Positions 26,122 through 34,067 are shown, counted from the stretch's first letter. The stretch is 64,000 nt of DNA from an uncultured Brevibacillus sp. (GCF_947502445.1 NZ_CANMZW010000024.1:1-64000); one strand, 5' to 3'. Notes: generated by a model not told the origin, from the letters alone. Numbers and translations: made by a program.

Positions 26122-27459
26122 TTAACGAACAAGCTCGCCAGCGCTCACTGTGTCTATATGAATGAGAATATCAAATGCTTGCCCAAGCGAAGTTGTTACC
26201 GTGTTTGGTTTGCTAGGATCAGCAGAACCGAATCCGATCAAAAACGGCTGTTCTTCCTCTAACCATTTTTGGGTGAGACCAGTAGCATTCCGTAAATCAA
26301 CAAAGTATTGATCCTTTGAGACTTGATCCAGAGTATGATTGAATGTTTTTGGATCATTCAATTGAATGGTAGCTGGAACAATTTTATTTTCAAGGTTAAA
26401 CGCGTTGTAATCGCCTTTCGCGAATGAAGTTCCAATCGTTACATATTCCTTTCCATAATGCTCCAGTAAATGCTGACCGGCGAGCTTCGGGTATACCTCT
26501 TGCAACATATTGTTCTTTGCAATGTGCCCATTGTGACCCCATACGATTGTTTTTCCCAGCTGTTCATGAGCCCACTTCGCATTCTCAAACATCGCGATAT
26601 CATGCTTCAAAAATAATTCAGATGGATTCACCGAGAAGTTGAAAAACATGCCAGTAAATTGCTCAATGACCTTGGCGTGTTGCTTAATCCTTGCGAACTC
26701 CTTGGATTGGCCGTTCAGACTGCTTTTGTTTTGTTCCAATATTTCCGTGATTTCTTTCGCTTGCTCCTGATGTTTTTCCTGAATGGCCTGTGGCATAGCT
26801 GAATAGGTTTCCAGGTCCTTCGTAACTTCGGCAAGTTCCTTCATTTTATTATTCACACGGGGCAGCAGGTCAGGCTTATATTCTTTTATATACTGTCTGA
26901 TTTCATCGTATACATTTTCGCTGACATTTTGTACATCCATTCCGACCACCCGCAGTTTCTTTTCGTTCTCGGGATCGGCATTGTACTCACGCATCCATTC
27001 CAGCATGTCTACGATTTCTTTTGTTTGAAATATAGGCATTAGGAATTTACTCGGATTCCCTTCTCCTGTGAGAACGTAATGATCAAGTTTCAATGCGTTG
27101 CCCCAGTTTTCTTCTAATACAAGGGTGGTAAAGCCCATTTCCATGACGAGAAATTCAACAAACCGGTGTTTCATCGTATAAATTTCACGACTTCCATGAT
27201 TTGCCTCACCTAAACCTACGATTGAAGCAGAACCGATCATTTGGCGCAGCGGTTCAATATCTTTAAGATCAGTCCCAGGCTCAGCGCTATTCAATTGAAA
27301 AGAGTTCAGCTCTAACCATTCTTTTGGACTTAGATTTTCTGCCTTCTTCCCTTGTTGTTCGCTGTCCATCTCGGTTAATGGAGCTGTATTCGTGCATCCT
27401 GTTATGAGTAGTAGACCACAAATCGATAACGCGACGATGCTACTTCTGTAAAAGTTCAT
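26122..27459 (-). CDS. erythromycin esterase-like lipoprotein (EreA/SucC-like family)
   Basis: This 445-residue protein has a lipoprotein signal peptide ending LLLITGC with Cys22 as the lipidated residue, then an erythromycin-esterase fold. Conserved active-site blocks are VGLGEANHGSREIY (residues 81-94, catalytic His) and TLVLEENWG (Glu near residue 116), with TIVWGHNGHIAKN later in the chain. Ere enzymes open the lactone ring of macrolides, but many family members have other or unknown substrates. An exported, lipid-anchored form is unusual for this family. The gene looks more AT-rich by eye than its neighbours and is flanked by repeats and gene remnants, which suggests acquisition by transfer. 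Confidence 0.82.
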   Translation of the reverse strand: MNFYRSSIVALSICGLLLITGCTNTAPLTEMDSEQQGKKAENLSPKEWLELNSFQLNSAEPGTDLKDIEPLRQMIGSASIVGLGEANHGSREIYTMKHRFVEFLVMEMGFTTLVLEENWGNALKLDHYVLTGEGNPSKFLMPIFQTKEIVDMLEWMREYNADPENEKKLRVVGMDVQNVSENVYDEIRQYIKEYKPDLLPRVNNKMKELAEVTKDLETYSAMPQAIQEKHQEQAKEITEILEQNKSSLNGQSKEFARIKQHAKVIEQFTGMFFNFSVNPSELFLKHDIAMFENAKWAHEQLGKTIVWGHNGHIAKNNMLQEVYPKLAGQHLLEHYGKEYVTIGTSFAKGDYNAFNLENKIVPATIQLNDPKTFNHTLDQVSKDQYFVDLRNATGLTQKWLEEEQPFLIGFGSADPSKPNTVTTSLGQAFDILIHIDTVSAGELVR

Positions 27460-27597
27460 TTCTCTTTCCTCCTAAAAACTTCGTTGGCGCAAAGTATCGC
27501 ATGGGCACTGCCTGTACAACAAGTAGCGTTTTGTCATAAGTTTGAGACGCCCTGTTACTAACGGTTTCTCCCTGCCCCATATGACAATTTGTCATCA

Positions 27598-27636
27598 AAA
27601 AAAGCACCGGATCTTGAAGATCGGTACTTTTGAAAT
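27598..27636. terminator. terminator-like hairpin
   Basis: AAAAGCACCGGATCTT pairs with AAGATCGGTACTTTT over about 15 bases with one mismatch. The longer T run lies on the minus strand, yet no intact minus-strand gene ends here, so it may be a relic of rearranged sequence. Confidence 0.55.
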
Positions 27637-27646
27637 AGCATTTCCA

Positions 27647-27942
27647 ATGTCATATGCTGCAATCGGGGATAAGAATAAGCAATCCATCACACCCTACCTT
27701 CTAAAGGAATGGTGAATTAATAAGCCAAAACTGGAGCATTTGGAACAGTTTGAAATTATCCGAAAGTTAATGGCTCGGCAAGACGTATCTATAATCGTAA
27801 TAAGTACAGATTATGGTAGAGAGGGCGAAATTATAGGAAGAGAGCTATGCTGGATAAATGGATCAATGAACCCCATAGAACGATTTTGTGTGAGTGCAAC
27901 GGATGATGACGCACTTATCATTGGATTTAATAATCTACAGCC
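27647..27942 (+). pseudogene. topoisomerase III (TopB-like) remnant
   Basis: One frame runs from 27647 with a TGA near 27714 and then reads KPKLEHLEQFEIIRKLMARQ, DVSIIVISTDYGREGEIIGREL and NPIERFCVSATDDDALIIGFNNL. This aligns with the Toprim part of Bacillus TopB (pattern R.DV..IVI.TD.GREGE, then PI.R...S..TD.A...GF..L). The remainder of the enzyme is absent: from 27943 the sequence is the right arm of an inverted-repeat element. The assignment of 27725-27942 is fairly strong; the stretch before the TGA is less certain. It is not functional. Confidence 0.6.
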
Positions 27943-28032
27943 GACGCTTAAGGGCGTGTTTCACTTTTTTCATTCCGCCTCGGTCGGTGTTCCAAAGATC
28001 TTCGCTGTTTTCTCCGTTTTCCTCAGCCAGCT
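27943..28032 (+). repeat. solo right arm of the dispersed inverted-repeat element
   Basis: GACGCTTAAGGGCGTGTTTC, then a short variable segment, then GTTCCAAAGATCTTCGCTG and TTTTCTCCGTTTTCCTC match the right half of the full element at 37745-37969. Its reverse complement pairs with the solo left arms at 25421 and 43504 (GGAAAACGGAGAAAAC and TTCTTGGAACA). It interrupts the topB remnant. Confidence 0.75.
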
Positions 28033-28196
28033 TTGGGTGCTCTTATTGGCTTTTTTGAAAGTAAATCAAGAGGATCTCTGTATAGGACTGAACTTCGTAG
28101 TTTCATTTTGGTGAGATTTATCTTTGAAAGTTGTAAAAGCTCTTCTCCCCCGATTTTCTCCATCAAAAAAGCACCTAGCAAGCACTACCACTCGCC

Positions 28197-28395
28197 GGAG
28201 AAACAGGTTTCCAGGCGAAGCGACTCGCGTAACCCTACTCAGCGGAGCAGTGATTTACGGGCAACAGAAACGTCACCTCTGCCTACTCTACGAAGCGGCT
28301 ACCACTTTGACGTTTCCCCGTAAATTACTGCGGAGCGGACAGTCCATCTTCTCGCAGGGTGAAGACCGGAGCGCAGATCGGAAACCTGTTTCTCC
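28197..28395. repeat. 199-base imperfect palindrome with perfect 16-bp ends
   Basis: GGAGAAACAGGTTTCC at 28197-28212 is repeated in perfect inverse at 28380-28395. Inside, CAGTGATTTACGGG (28248-28261) pairs with CCCGTAAATTACTG (28317-28330), and AAACGTCA (28269-28276) with TGACGTTT (28308-28315). The loop is about 31 bases. No coding frame is convincing. It could be a small non-autonomous mobile element or a structured RNA. Confidence 0.75.
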
Positions 28396-28449
28396 CCCAC
28401 CGCAGCTATCTTCATGCCACCCAAAGCTTGCAATTCCTCCCGAACAAAT

Positions 28450-28480
28450 CCAAAAACCTCATCAAAGGATGAGGTTTCAG
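28450..28480 (-). terminator. Rho-independent terminator of the membrane protein gene at 28499
   Basis: AAACCTCATC (28454-28463) and GATGAGGTTT (28468-28477) form a tight hairpin with loop AAAG. On the minus strand it is followed by TTG after a T run. It lies 20 bases past the stop at 28499. Confidence 0.82.
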
Positions 28481-28498
28481 CGTGATATGCAGACGAAG

Positions 28499-28984
28499 CT
28501 ATTCTTTATAAATCAAGGAGTTCAACGATTCTGCCTGATCCTTGTCCTGTTGACTGACGATTCCCTCAAATTGATACACGTACGTACCATTGTTCGAAAT
28601 CTTGAGGTAGGCTACGTTCTGTTTCGCAAAACGCTCCAACACTTCATTCGCCTGCGTGATCGACAACTTGGAATTCATCGCAAGCTCGGCAGCGGTTAAA
28701 TTGCCACCGTAACGTGAAGCAATTTGAAGCACCAAATTTTCCAATGCGTCTAATCTTCGGAGCTTGGAATTTTTTCTTGCCGTGAACAATAGCCAGCCAC
28801 CTAACAGTGCCGGAAGAATCCCGAGCAAAAGAAAGAGTACCAAATCTTTTGTCACTGTCAACTTAGTCTGCTCGGATGCTATTGCCCCAATGATCATAAT
28901 CAGTCCAAATAGCAAAATAATTGCTCCCGCGATGTACTGAATCACTTCTGTAACAAGTCCGCCTCTTGTCGTTTTTTCGTTCAT
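28499..28984 (-). CDS. small membrane protein with winged-helix-like C-terminus
   Basis: This 161-residue protein has two membrane helices (about residues 12-36 and 46-64) and a soluble C-terminal part of about 95 residues. That part, LENLVLQIASRYGGNLTAAELAMNSKLSITQANEVLERFAKQNVAYL, has the spacing of a winged-helix domain (helix, helix, recognition helix, wing). I do not recognise a named family. The ATG at 28984 is preferred because GAGGAAAGG lies ten bases upstream; a TTG two codons earlier is possible. The gene is alone, with its own terminator. A membrane-tethered regulator is possible but not shown. Confidence 0.7.
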   Translation of the reverse strand: MNEKTTRGGLVTEVIQYIAGAIILLFGLIMIIGAIASEQTKLTVTKDLVLFLLLGILPALLGGWLLFTARKNSKLRRLDALENLVLQIASRYGGNLTAAELAMNSKLSITQANEVLERFAKQNVAYLKISNNGTYVYQFEGIVSQQDKDQAESLNSLIYKE

Positions 28985-29091
28985 ACACAATCAGCCTTTC
29001 CTCTATCGTTAGTTTCCAGTTTATCATATCATTTCCATTGACTCATCAGCGTAAATCGTAAAGCTCTACACATATTTCTACAGGGTCATAG

Positions 29092-29122
29092 CAAAAAAGA
29101 GCCCCCATTGGGACTCTCTCAC
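29092..29122 (-). terminator. Rho-independent terminator of the symporter gene at 29132
   Basis: On the minus strand AGAGTCCC, loop, GGGGGCTCT and a run of six T follow the symporter stop codon. Confidence 0.75.
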
Positions 29123-29131
29123 ACACTCCAA

Positions 29132-30373
29132 TCATGCCGAAATCGAGCTTGGCTCTGCCGTTTCGGTATCTTTGCGGAACACACCCTCCCACTTGGCGAC
29201 AGCGATACAGGAGAAAACATGTCCAAAAACATTGACCGCTGTACGTGCCATATCGATGATGCGGTCGATCCCAATGATGAGTGCAACACCTTCAGGCGGT
29301 AAGCCTACTGCGGTAACGGTTGCCAGCAAAATAACCATCGAGGACGAAGGAACAGCAGCCACTCCTTTGCTCGTGACGATAAAGAATAGAACCATCATCA
29401 ATTGCTGCTGCCAGCTCATGTCGATCCCAAACGCCTGTGCAATGAAGGGTCCCGCAATCGTCAAATACAGCGTTGTTCCGTCGGAGTTTAGTGGCATACC
29501 CGCTGGAATTACAAACGAGGTGATATATTTGGGAACGCCGTACTTCTCCAAGCGCTGCATCAGCTGGGGCACTACAGTCTCTGTACTTCCTGTAGAGGCA
29601 CCCACGATCATCAAATCCCAGACCATACGATAAATTTCTTTTATGGGTACACGCAGCATAAGTGCAATGAGCGAAAAAAGTCCAAAGACGACTACTGCCA
29701 ACCCCAAGTAAGCGGTTCCAATAAGCTTTAATAGCGGAATAATTAATGCGATTCCGTACGTGCCGATAGTTGCAGCCATCAAGGCAAATACCCCGATCGG
29801 CGCGAACATCATTACCATATTCACCAGCTTGAAGGAAGCCTTGGATGCAATCTCGATCATCGACACAAATGGTTTCGACTCATTCCCGAGCTTCACGAGG
29901 GCAACCCCAAACAGGATACAGAAAAAGATAACGGCTAGTAAATCATTTTTCGCCATCACGTCAATAATGTTCGTCGGGATAATGTTGAGAAGAAGCGTCT
30001 TGCCATCTAGCACTTTTGAAGTATTGGAAGCAATTGTGGTCAAATCTGCTTGTGGAAGATTCGTCAGGTCCAAGCCCTTGCCAGGCTTTACAATATTCGC
30101 GATCGCGAGCCCAATGAACAGGATGAGCGTCGTAATTACTTCAAACCAGATGACGGTTTTTACTCCGATTCTGCCCATTCGCTTGATATCGCCAATCCCT
30201 GCTATCCCTACCAAAAGGATCGTAACGATTACGGGAATGACAATCATCTTGAGCAATCGGATGAAAGCATCGCCCAAGATTTTGATATCTTTCCCGATTT
30301 CCGGGAAGAAGTGACCGAATGCTGCACCGAGTACAGTAGCGCCCAAAATATAAAAGGCAAATCTAGTTTTCAT
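29132..30373 (-). CDS. dicarboxylate/amino acid:cation symporter (DAACS, GltP/DctA type)
   Basis: This 413-residue transporter imports acidic amino acids or C4-dicarboxylates with protons or sodium. It has about eight helices and re-entrant loops. The family signatures are the serine-rich motif GASTGSTETVVPQLM (HP1 region), NSDGTTLYLTIAGPFIAQA (TM7 NMDGT-like motif, here NSDGT) and SKGVAAVPSSSMVILLATV (HP2). GGGGGAATTAT precedes the ATG. It is divergent from an aminotransferase gene, and their shared 96-base gap holds two palindromic sites (30405-30451). A paralog lies at 43680. Confidence 0.93.
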   Translation of the reverse strand: MKTRFAFYILGATVLGAAFGHFFPEIGKDIKILGDAFIRLLKMIVIPVIVTILLVGIAGIGDIKRMGRIGVKTVIWFEVITTLILFIGLAIANIVKPGKGLDLTNLPQADLTTIASNTSKVLDGKTLLLNIIPTNIIDVMAKNDLLAVIFFCILFGVALVKLGNESKPFVSMIEIASKASFKLVNMVMMFAPIGVFALMAATIGTYGIALIIPLLKLIGTAYLGLAVVVFGLFSLIALMLRVPIKEIYRMVWDLMIVGASTGSTETVVPQLMQRLEKYGVPKYITSFVIPAGMPLNSDGTTLYLTIAGPFIAQAFGIDMSWQQQLMMVLFFIVTSKGVAAVPSSSMVILLATVTAVGLPPEGVALIIGIDRIIDMARTAVNVFGHVFSCIAVAKWEGVFRKDTETAEPSSISA

Positions 30374-30404
30374 ATAATTCCCCCTGTTCGAAAAGTTATG
30401 GCAT

Positions 30405-30451
30405 GAAAATATTATTGCAAATTAAAATACGTCATGCAATAATATTTTCAA
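30405..30451. promoter_or_regulatory. paired near-palindromic operator sites between divergent genes
   Basis: TGAAAATATTATTGCA (30405-30420) is repeated as its perfect inverse TGCAATAATATTTTCA (30436-30451). Each 16-base site is itself nearly palindromic. The centre-to-centre distance is 31 bases, about three helical turns. They lie between the symporter (minus) and the aminotransferase (plus), with an RpiR-type regulator as the next gene, which makes that regulator the best candidate to bind here. Confidence 0.55.
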
Positions 30452-30469
30452 AAACAAAGGGGCCATGAA

Positions 30470-31828
30470 ATGAAAATTTCATCATTACACCAGATGTTCC
30501 AAGCAAACAGACCTCATTCTGCCGCTTTCTTTGAACGCGCGAAGCATACGGTTTCTGGCGGTGTGAACGGAAATTTGCGTTATTTTGCTCCGTTCCCGAT
30601 CATTTTTGAAAAAGCAGATTCAGCTAGCTTACTTGATCTGGATGGACATCGATATGTGGACTATCTTCTTTCTTATGGTGCGCTGATGCTTGGGCACGCG
30701 CATCCTGAAATCGTGGCCGCTGCCCAAAGAACCTGGTCCGAGCAAGGCACTAGCAGCTTTGGCGCCACGCATCCTCTTGAGCTGGAGCTGACGGATGAGC
30801 TGCTTGCGCTCTATCCTGCTTTTGATCAGGTGCGCTTTACGAATTCCGGTTTGGAAGCAACCTTGTTTGCTCTGCGGCTGGCAGCAGCTTATACCGGAAA
30901 AACCCATGTAGCCAAGTTTGAAGGGCATTATCATGGCGCACATGATCAAGTTTTACAAAGCGTAAATCCTGCTGCTGATCAAGCTGGGGAGTCTCTCGCC
31001 CCGCAATCGGTACCGGATTCATTTGGTGCGCCAGACTATTATCGCCAACACAGTGTTATCCTTCCGTTCAATGATTGGGAGGCTTGCGAGCGTATCCTGA
31101 CCGAAAAAGCAGAGGTTATTTCTGCTGTCATCATGGAGCCGATGCTCTCTGGCTATATTGCGGCAGACCATTCGTTTATGAAAAATCTGCGGGAGCTGAC
31201 TACCCAATTGGGGATTGTCCTCATTTTTGATGAAGTCAAGACTGGTTTCCGTATCGAGCTGGGTGGTGCACAAGCTTTTTACGGCATTGAGCCTGATTTG
31301 ACCGCTTTAGGGAAGGTGGTTGGTGGTGGGTTCCCGATCGGAATCGTTGGAGGGAAGCGTCGCTTCATGGAGCTTGCGTCCCCACTACGTTCAGATAAGC
31401 GCTCTGAAGTCGTGTTTCACAGCGGTACGTTCAATGGCAATCCGTTGTCCATCGCTTGTGGCTTGGCAACGATTCGCTATTTGAAGCAGCCGGGAGCATT
31501 TGCTCAGATCGTACAGAGCACCAACGACTTGCGAGCAGGTATTGATGCACTTGCCAAGCAATATGACCTGCCATTTACGACGTTAGGAGAGGGGACAATC
31601 TTTAACGTGCTTGCGACGAAGCAGCCCGTACGCCACTATCGCGACCTTGGAGCCAATCAAAATCAGCTTCGTTTGGCTCTAGACTTTTTGTTGATGGAAA
31701 ACGCCGTGTATTCCAAACCGTTAAACCGCTTTTCATTGTCAGCGGCTCATACCAAAACGGAGATCACAGCCACATTGGATGCTTTTGAGAAGAGCTTTGC
31801 AGCGCTTAAACAAGATCCTCTGATCTGA
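30470..31828 (+). CDS. class III PLP aminotransferase, glutamate-1-semialdehyde aminomutase-like
   Basis: This 452-residue PLP enzyme resembles glutamate-1-semialdehyde 2,1-aminomutase and related class III aminotransferases. Blocks include GGVNGNLRYFAPFPIIFEKA, MLGHAHPEIV, FTNSGLEATLFALRLAAAYTG, KFEGHYHGAHD, LIFDEVKTGFR (Asp that pairs with the PLP nitrogen) and LGKVVGGGFPIG (Schiff-base Lys). It is longer than heme-pathway HemL (about 430) and is not near heme genes. The neighbouring glutamate-type symporter and RpiR regulator point to catabolism or conversion of an amino compound. The ATG at 30470 follows AAAGGGGCC. Confidence 0.87.
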   Translation: MKISSLHQMFQANRPHSAAFFERAKHTVSGGVNGNLRYFAPFPIIFEKADSASLLDLDGHRYVDYLLSYGALMLGHAHPEIVAAAQRTWSEQGTSSFGATHPLELELTDELLALYPAFDQVRFTNSGLEATLFALRLAAAYTGKTHVAKFEGHYHGAHDQVLQSVNPAADQAGESLAPQSVPDSFGAPDYYRQHSVILPFNDWEACERILTEKAEVISAVIMEPMLSGYIAADHSFMKNLRELTTQLGIVLIFDEVKTGFRIELGGAQAFYGIEPDLTALGKVVGGGFPIGIVGGKRRFMELASPLRSDKRSEVVFHSGTFNGNPLSIACGLATIRYLKQPGAFAQIVQSTNDLRAGIDALAKQYDLPFTTLGEGTIFNVLATKQPVRHYRDLGANQNQLRLALDFLLMENAVYSKPLNRFSLSAAHTKTEITATLDAFEKSFAALKQDPLI

Positions 31829-31907
31829 TGGCTCACTGATTGTCACTCAAGAAAACCTATCGTATACTTATTCCAGAATTAATGCTGGACAAGATAGGTG
31901 ATCATGC

Positions 31908-32774
31908 TTGAATCCAAGTCCTACCGTTTTACAAAAGATATCTCATATGTATCAGCAAATGAGTCCTTCGCAGCAAGCGATCGCAGATGTCATCCTACAT
32001 GATCCCGAGTCGTCTGCCTTTTATAACGTAGCGAAAATGGCACGAGAAGCCAATGTCAGCGAATCAACGGTTACCCGTTTTGCCACCTTTATCGGCTATT
32101 CCGGCTTTCCGGGCATGTCACGCGAACTGCAGGAAATGGTGCGGTCACGCCTCACAACAGGCGAGCGGTTCCAGTTGTCTCGCAATGCCACTACGGTTGG
32201 ACAGCAAGCAGTCTTGCAGCATTTTGAGGAAGATGTCCATAACCTGAACCTGATGATGGAGCGTATTGATTTGCATGCATTTGAGCGAATCGTACAGCTT
32301 TTGTTATCTGCCAAGCGTGTCGGTATCGTCAGCTCACGGAGCGCCCTATCGCTTGGCATGTTCTTTGACTTCTATCTCAATTTGCTCAACAAGGATACGC
32401 TGTTATTTAGCGGCGAGCCACGGACAGTTGACCGAATTCACCGACTTGGTGCAGATGATGTTATCGTAGGAATCGGCTTTGCCAGATATACGCGCTTTAG
32501 TGTCGATTGCTTGGAAGTCGGCAAAAAACGCGGTGCCCGCATCGTCGTCATCACGGACTATCCGTCATCTCCGTTATGCCGCTATGCGGACGAAATCCTG
32601 TATACACCTACCGGGATTGCTTCCCATATGGAGTCCTTCGTTGCTCCGCTTTCGCTGTTAACGGCGATTCTGCGATCCATGTCCCATCAGGATTCAGATA
32701 AGGCAACGAGCTTATTGCATGATTTGGAGGATGCATGGAACGGGCTTGAGATCTACGTCGATTCTGACAAGTAA
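31908..32774 (+). CDS. RpiR/MurR-family transcriptional regulator
   Basis: This 288-residue regulator has an N-terminal helix-turn-helix (VAKMAREANVSESTVTRFATFIGYSGFPGMSRELQ, about residues 38-72) and a C-terminal SIS domain (VGIVSSRSALSLGMFFDFYLNLL ... VIVGIGFARYTRFSVDCLEVGKKRGARIVVITD), the fold that binds phosphosugars or related ligands. The start is TTG at 31908, as ATAGGTGAT is spaced correctly and no ATG fits. It follows the aminotransferase by 79 bases and probably controls that gene and the divergent symporter. A terminator follows. Confidence 0.9.
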   Translation: MNPSPTVLQKISHMYQQMSPSQQAIADVILHDPESSAFYNVAKMAREANVSESTVTRFATFIGYSGFPGMSRELQEMVRSRLTTGERFQLSRNATTVGQQAVLQHFEEDVHNLNLMMERIDLHAFERIVQLLLSAKRVGIVSSRSALSLGMFFDFYLNLLNKDTLLFSGEPRTVDRIHRLGADDVIVGIGFARYTRFSVDCLEVGKKRGARIVVITDYPSSPLCRYADEILYTPTGIASHMESFVAPLSLLTAILRSMSHQDSDKATSLLHDLEDAWNGLEIYVDSDK

Positions 32775-32799
32775 AGCTGGCATTCTGGAAGTGAAAAGC

Positions 32800-32832
32800 A
32801 TAACCCGAGTCGCTGCACTCGGGTTATTTCTA
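32800..32832 (+). terminator. Rho-independent terminator after the RpiR gene
   Basis: ATAACCCGAGT (32800-32810) pairs perfectly with ACTCGGGTTAT (32817-32827), with a six-base loop, followed by TTC. Confidence 0.85.
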
Positions 32833-32871
32833 TATTTGAGGCGATCCAAGTTTTCACTATCCCCCGCAACA

Positions 32872-33144
32872 ACGAATTACACCTTCACGCAAATCATGGC
32901 CTTCCTATACGATCTCCAGCTAGAGCCGCTCTATGCCAAGATCCAATGCCCTGCTGCCAAGCATCGATTCTTTGAATGGAAGAATCAGTTTATTCAAAGG
33001 ATAATAAGTGACTTCCCATTTCCAAGCAGGTCCGTAATCATTCCCGATACAGAGCATACCATGGTATTTGAGCATTACGAAGCGTTGAGTCAGGTCATCC
33101 TCTCATTTTTAAAGCAAGTGGATTCAAACAGATTAGACTCTTGA
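32872..33144 (+). pseudogene. probable alpha/beta hydrolase C-terminal remnant
   Basis: The frame from about 32872 reads YDLQLEPLYAKIQCPAAKH, then SVIIPDTEHTMVFEHYEALS and QVILSFLK to a stop. The pattern I.CP...(35 residues)...IPDTEHTMVFE.YEAL...ILSFL fits the last third of an alpha/beta hydrolase, with the His in EHTM as catalytic base. There is no start codon, the front of the gene is missing, and the open frame continues upstream through the RpiR terminator. I treat it as a remnant. Confidence 0.5.
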
Positions 33145-33153
33145 CGCGCAACC

Positions 33154-33199
33154 ATTTGGTTTCATATACTCAAAAAAGCGAAACTTTTTGGTTTCCTAT
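33154..33199. promoter_or_regulatory. direct-repeat candidate operator upstream of the AHSA1-ArsR pair
   Basis: TTTGGTTTCATAT (about 33158-33170) and TTTGGTTTCCTAT (about 33187-33199) form a direct repeat with a spacing of 29 bases, ending about 50 bases before the AHSA1 start codon. Autoregulation by the downstream ArsR-type protein is a guess. Confidence 0.35.
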
Positions 33200-33248
33200 T
33201 TCTAATGCAAATGTTGATTGAAAACTACTTACATTTGGAGGCTCATTC

Positions 33249-33674
33249 ATGACTAACTCTGCTAGCAATTCCATCCCGGATATTGTACAAACACTTGTAT
33301 TTCAGGCTCCTTTGCAAAAAGTATGGGATGCCGTCGCTACAGCTGACGGTATTTCCGCCTGGTTCATGCCCAATGATTTTCAACCGATCGCTGGACAAGC
33401 CTTTACGATCCGTTCTCCTTATGGCGATTCCCCATGCATGGTAAAAGAGATCGACCCTCCAAACCGCCTCGTTTTTGGTTGGGGCAAGGACTGGACAATT
33501 ACCTTTAGCCTGAAAGATTTGGATGGTCAAACTGAGTTTACGCTGATCCATTCCGGCTGGTCCCTGGATACGGTTACCGAGTTTGGCGAAACACATACAG
33601 TGGTGCGCGACAGAATGAACCAGGGCTGGGATTCAAGTGTTCTGCCTAAGCTGAAAGCGTATGTGGAAGCGTAA
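33249..33674 (+). CDS. AHSA1/SRPBCC-domain protein
   Basis: This 141-residue soluble protein has the Bet v1-like AHSA1/SRPBCC fold: the N-terminal FQAPLQKVWDAVATADGISAWFMPNDF motif, a DPPNRLVFGW strand and an ETEFTLIHSGW-like segment (QTEFTLIHSGW). The fold makes a hydrophobic pocket for ligand binding, and its molecular role is unknown in most bacteria. The start has TGGAGGCTCATTC upstream. It is followed immediately (TAAATG) by an ArsR-family gene, a very common pairing in which the two genes form a stress- or ligand-responsive unit. Confidence 0.87.
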   Translation: MTNSASNSIPDIVQTLVFQAPLQKVWDAVATADGISAWFMPNDFQPIAGQAFTIRSPYGDSPCMVKEIDPPNRLVFGWGKDWTITFSLKDLDGQTEFTLIHSGWSLDTVTEFGETHTVVRDRMNQGWDSSVLPKLKAYVEA

Positions 33675-34067
33675 ATGAGCGCGTCTCCTGCGAAGCATGA
33701 CGTCTTTCAGGCGATAGCAGATCCGACTCGCCGAAAGCTGCTGGAGCTTCTTAGCGAGCAGGAAATGGCTGTAACGACAATTAGTTCTCATTTTCCCATC
33801 AGTCGGACTGCCGTTTCCAAGCATCTGCGCATCCTGTCTGAAGCGGGACTGGTCAAGGAGCAAAAAATCGGCCGCGAAACGAGATACCGCATGCAACCTG
33901 AGCCTCTTCGGGAGCTGCAAAGCTGGTTAGCCTACTATGAGCGCTTCTGGGAAAATAAGCTGCATGCCTTGAAGCGACTGGTAGAAGGCGAGGCCTCGTC
34001 CAATGACCAACTGTCAGGTCCTCGTCTCGCTCCAGATAATCATCGCTCGACTACAAAACAAAGCTAG
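33675..34067 (+). CDS. ArsR-family transcriptional regulator
   Basis: This 130-residue winged-helix repressor starts directly after the AHSA1 stop codon. Its DNA-binding core is FQAIADPTRRKLLELLSEQEMAVTTISSHFPISRTAVSKHLRILSEAGLV (about residues 9-58), followed by the wing EQKIGRETRYRMQPEPL. No Cys-based metal-binding motif is present, so it is not a classic metal sensor; it belongs with the SRPBCC-associated ArsR subgroup. It probably represses its own operon. A long hairpin terminator follows at 34083. Confidence 0.9.
   Translation: MSASPAKHDVFQAIADPTRRKLLELLSEQEMAVTTISSHFPISRTAVSKHLRILSEAGLVKEQKIGRETRYRMQPEPLRELQSWLAYYERFWENKLHALKRLVEGEASSNDQLSGPRLAPDNHRSTTKQS

Noticed and set aside
27740-28114. 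124-codon plus-strand frame as an intact gene
   Set aside because: The first part is a topoisomerase III fragment and the rest is read through a repeat arm, so it is a chimera and not a gene.
28124-28699. 191-codon plus-strand frame over the 199-bp palindrome
   Set aside because: It reads through the palindrome and then antisense to the membrane protein gene at 28499; the composition is not protein-like.
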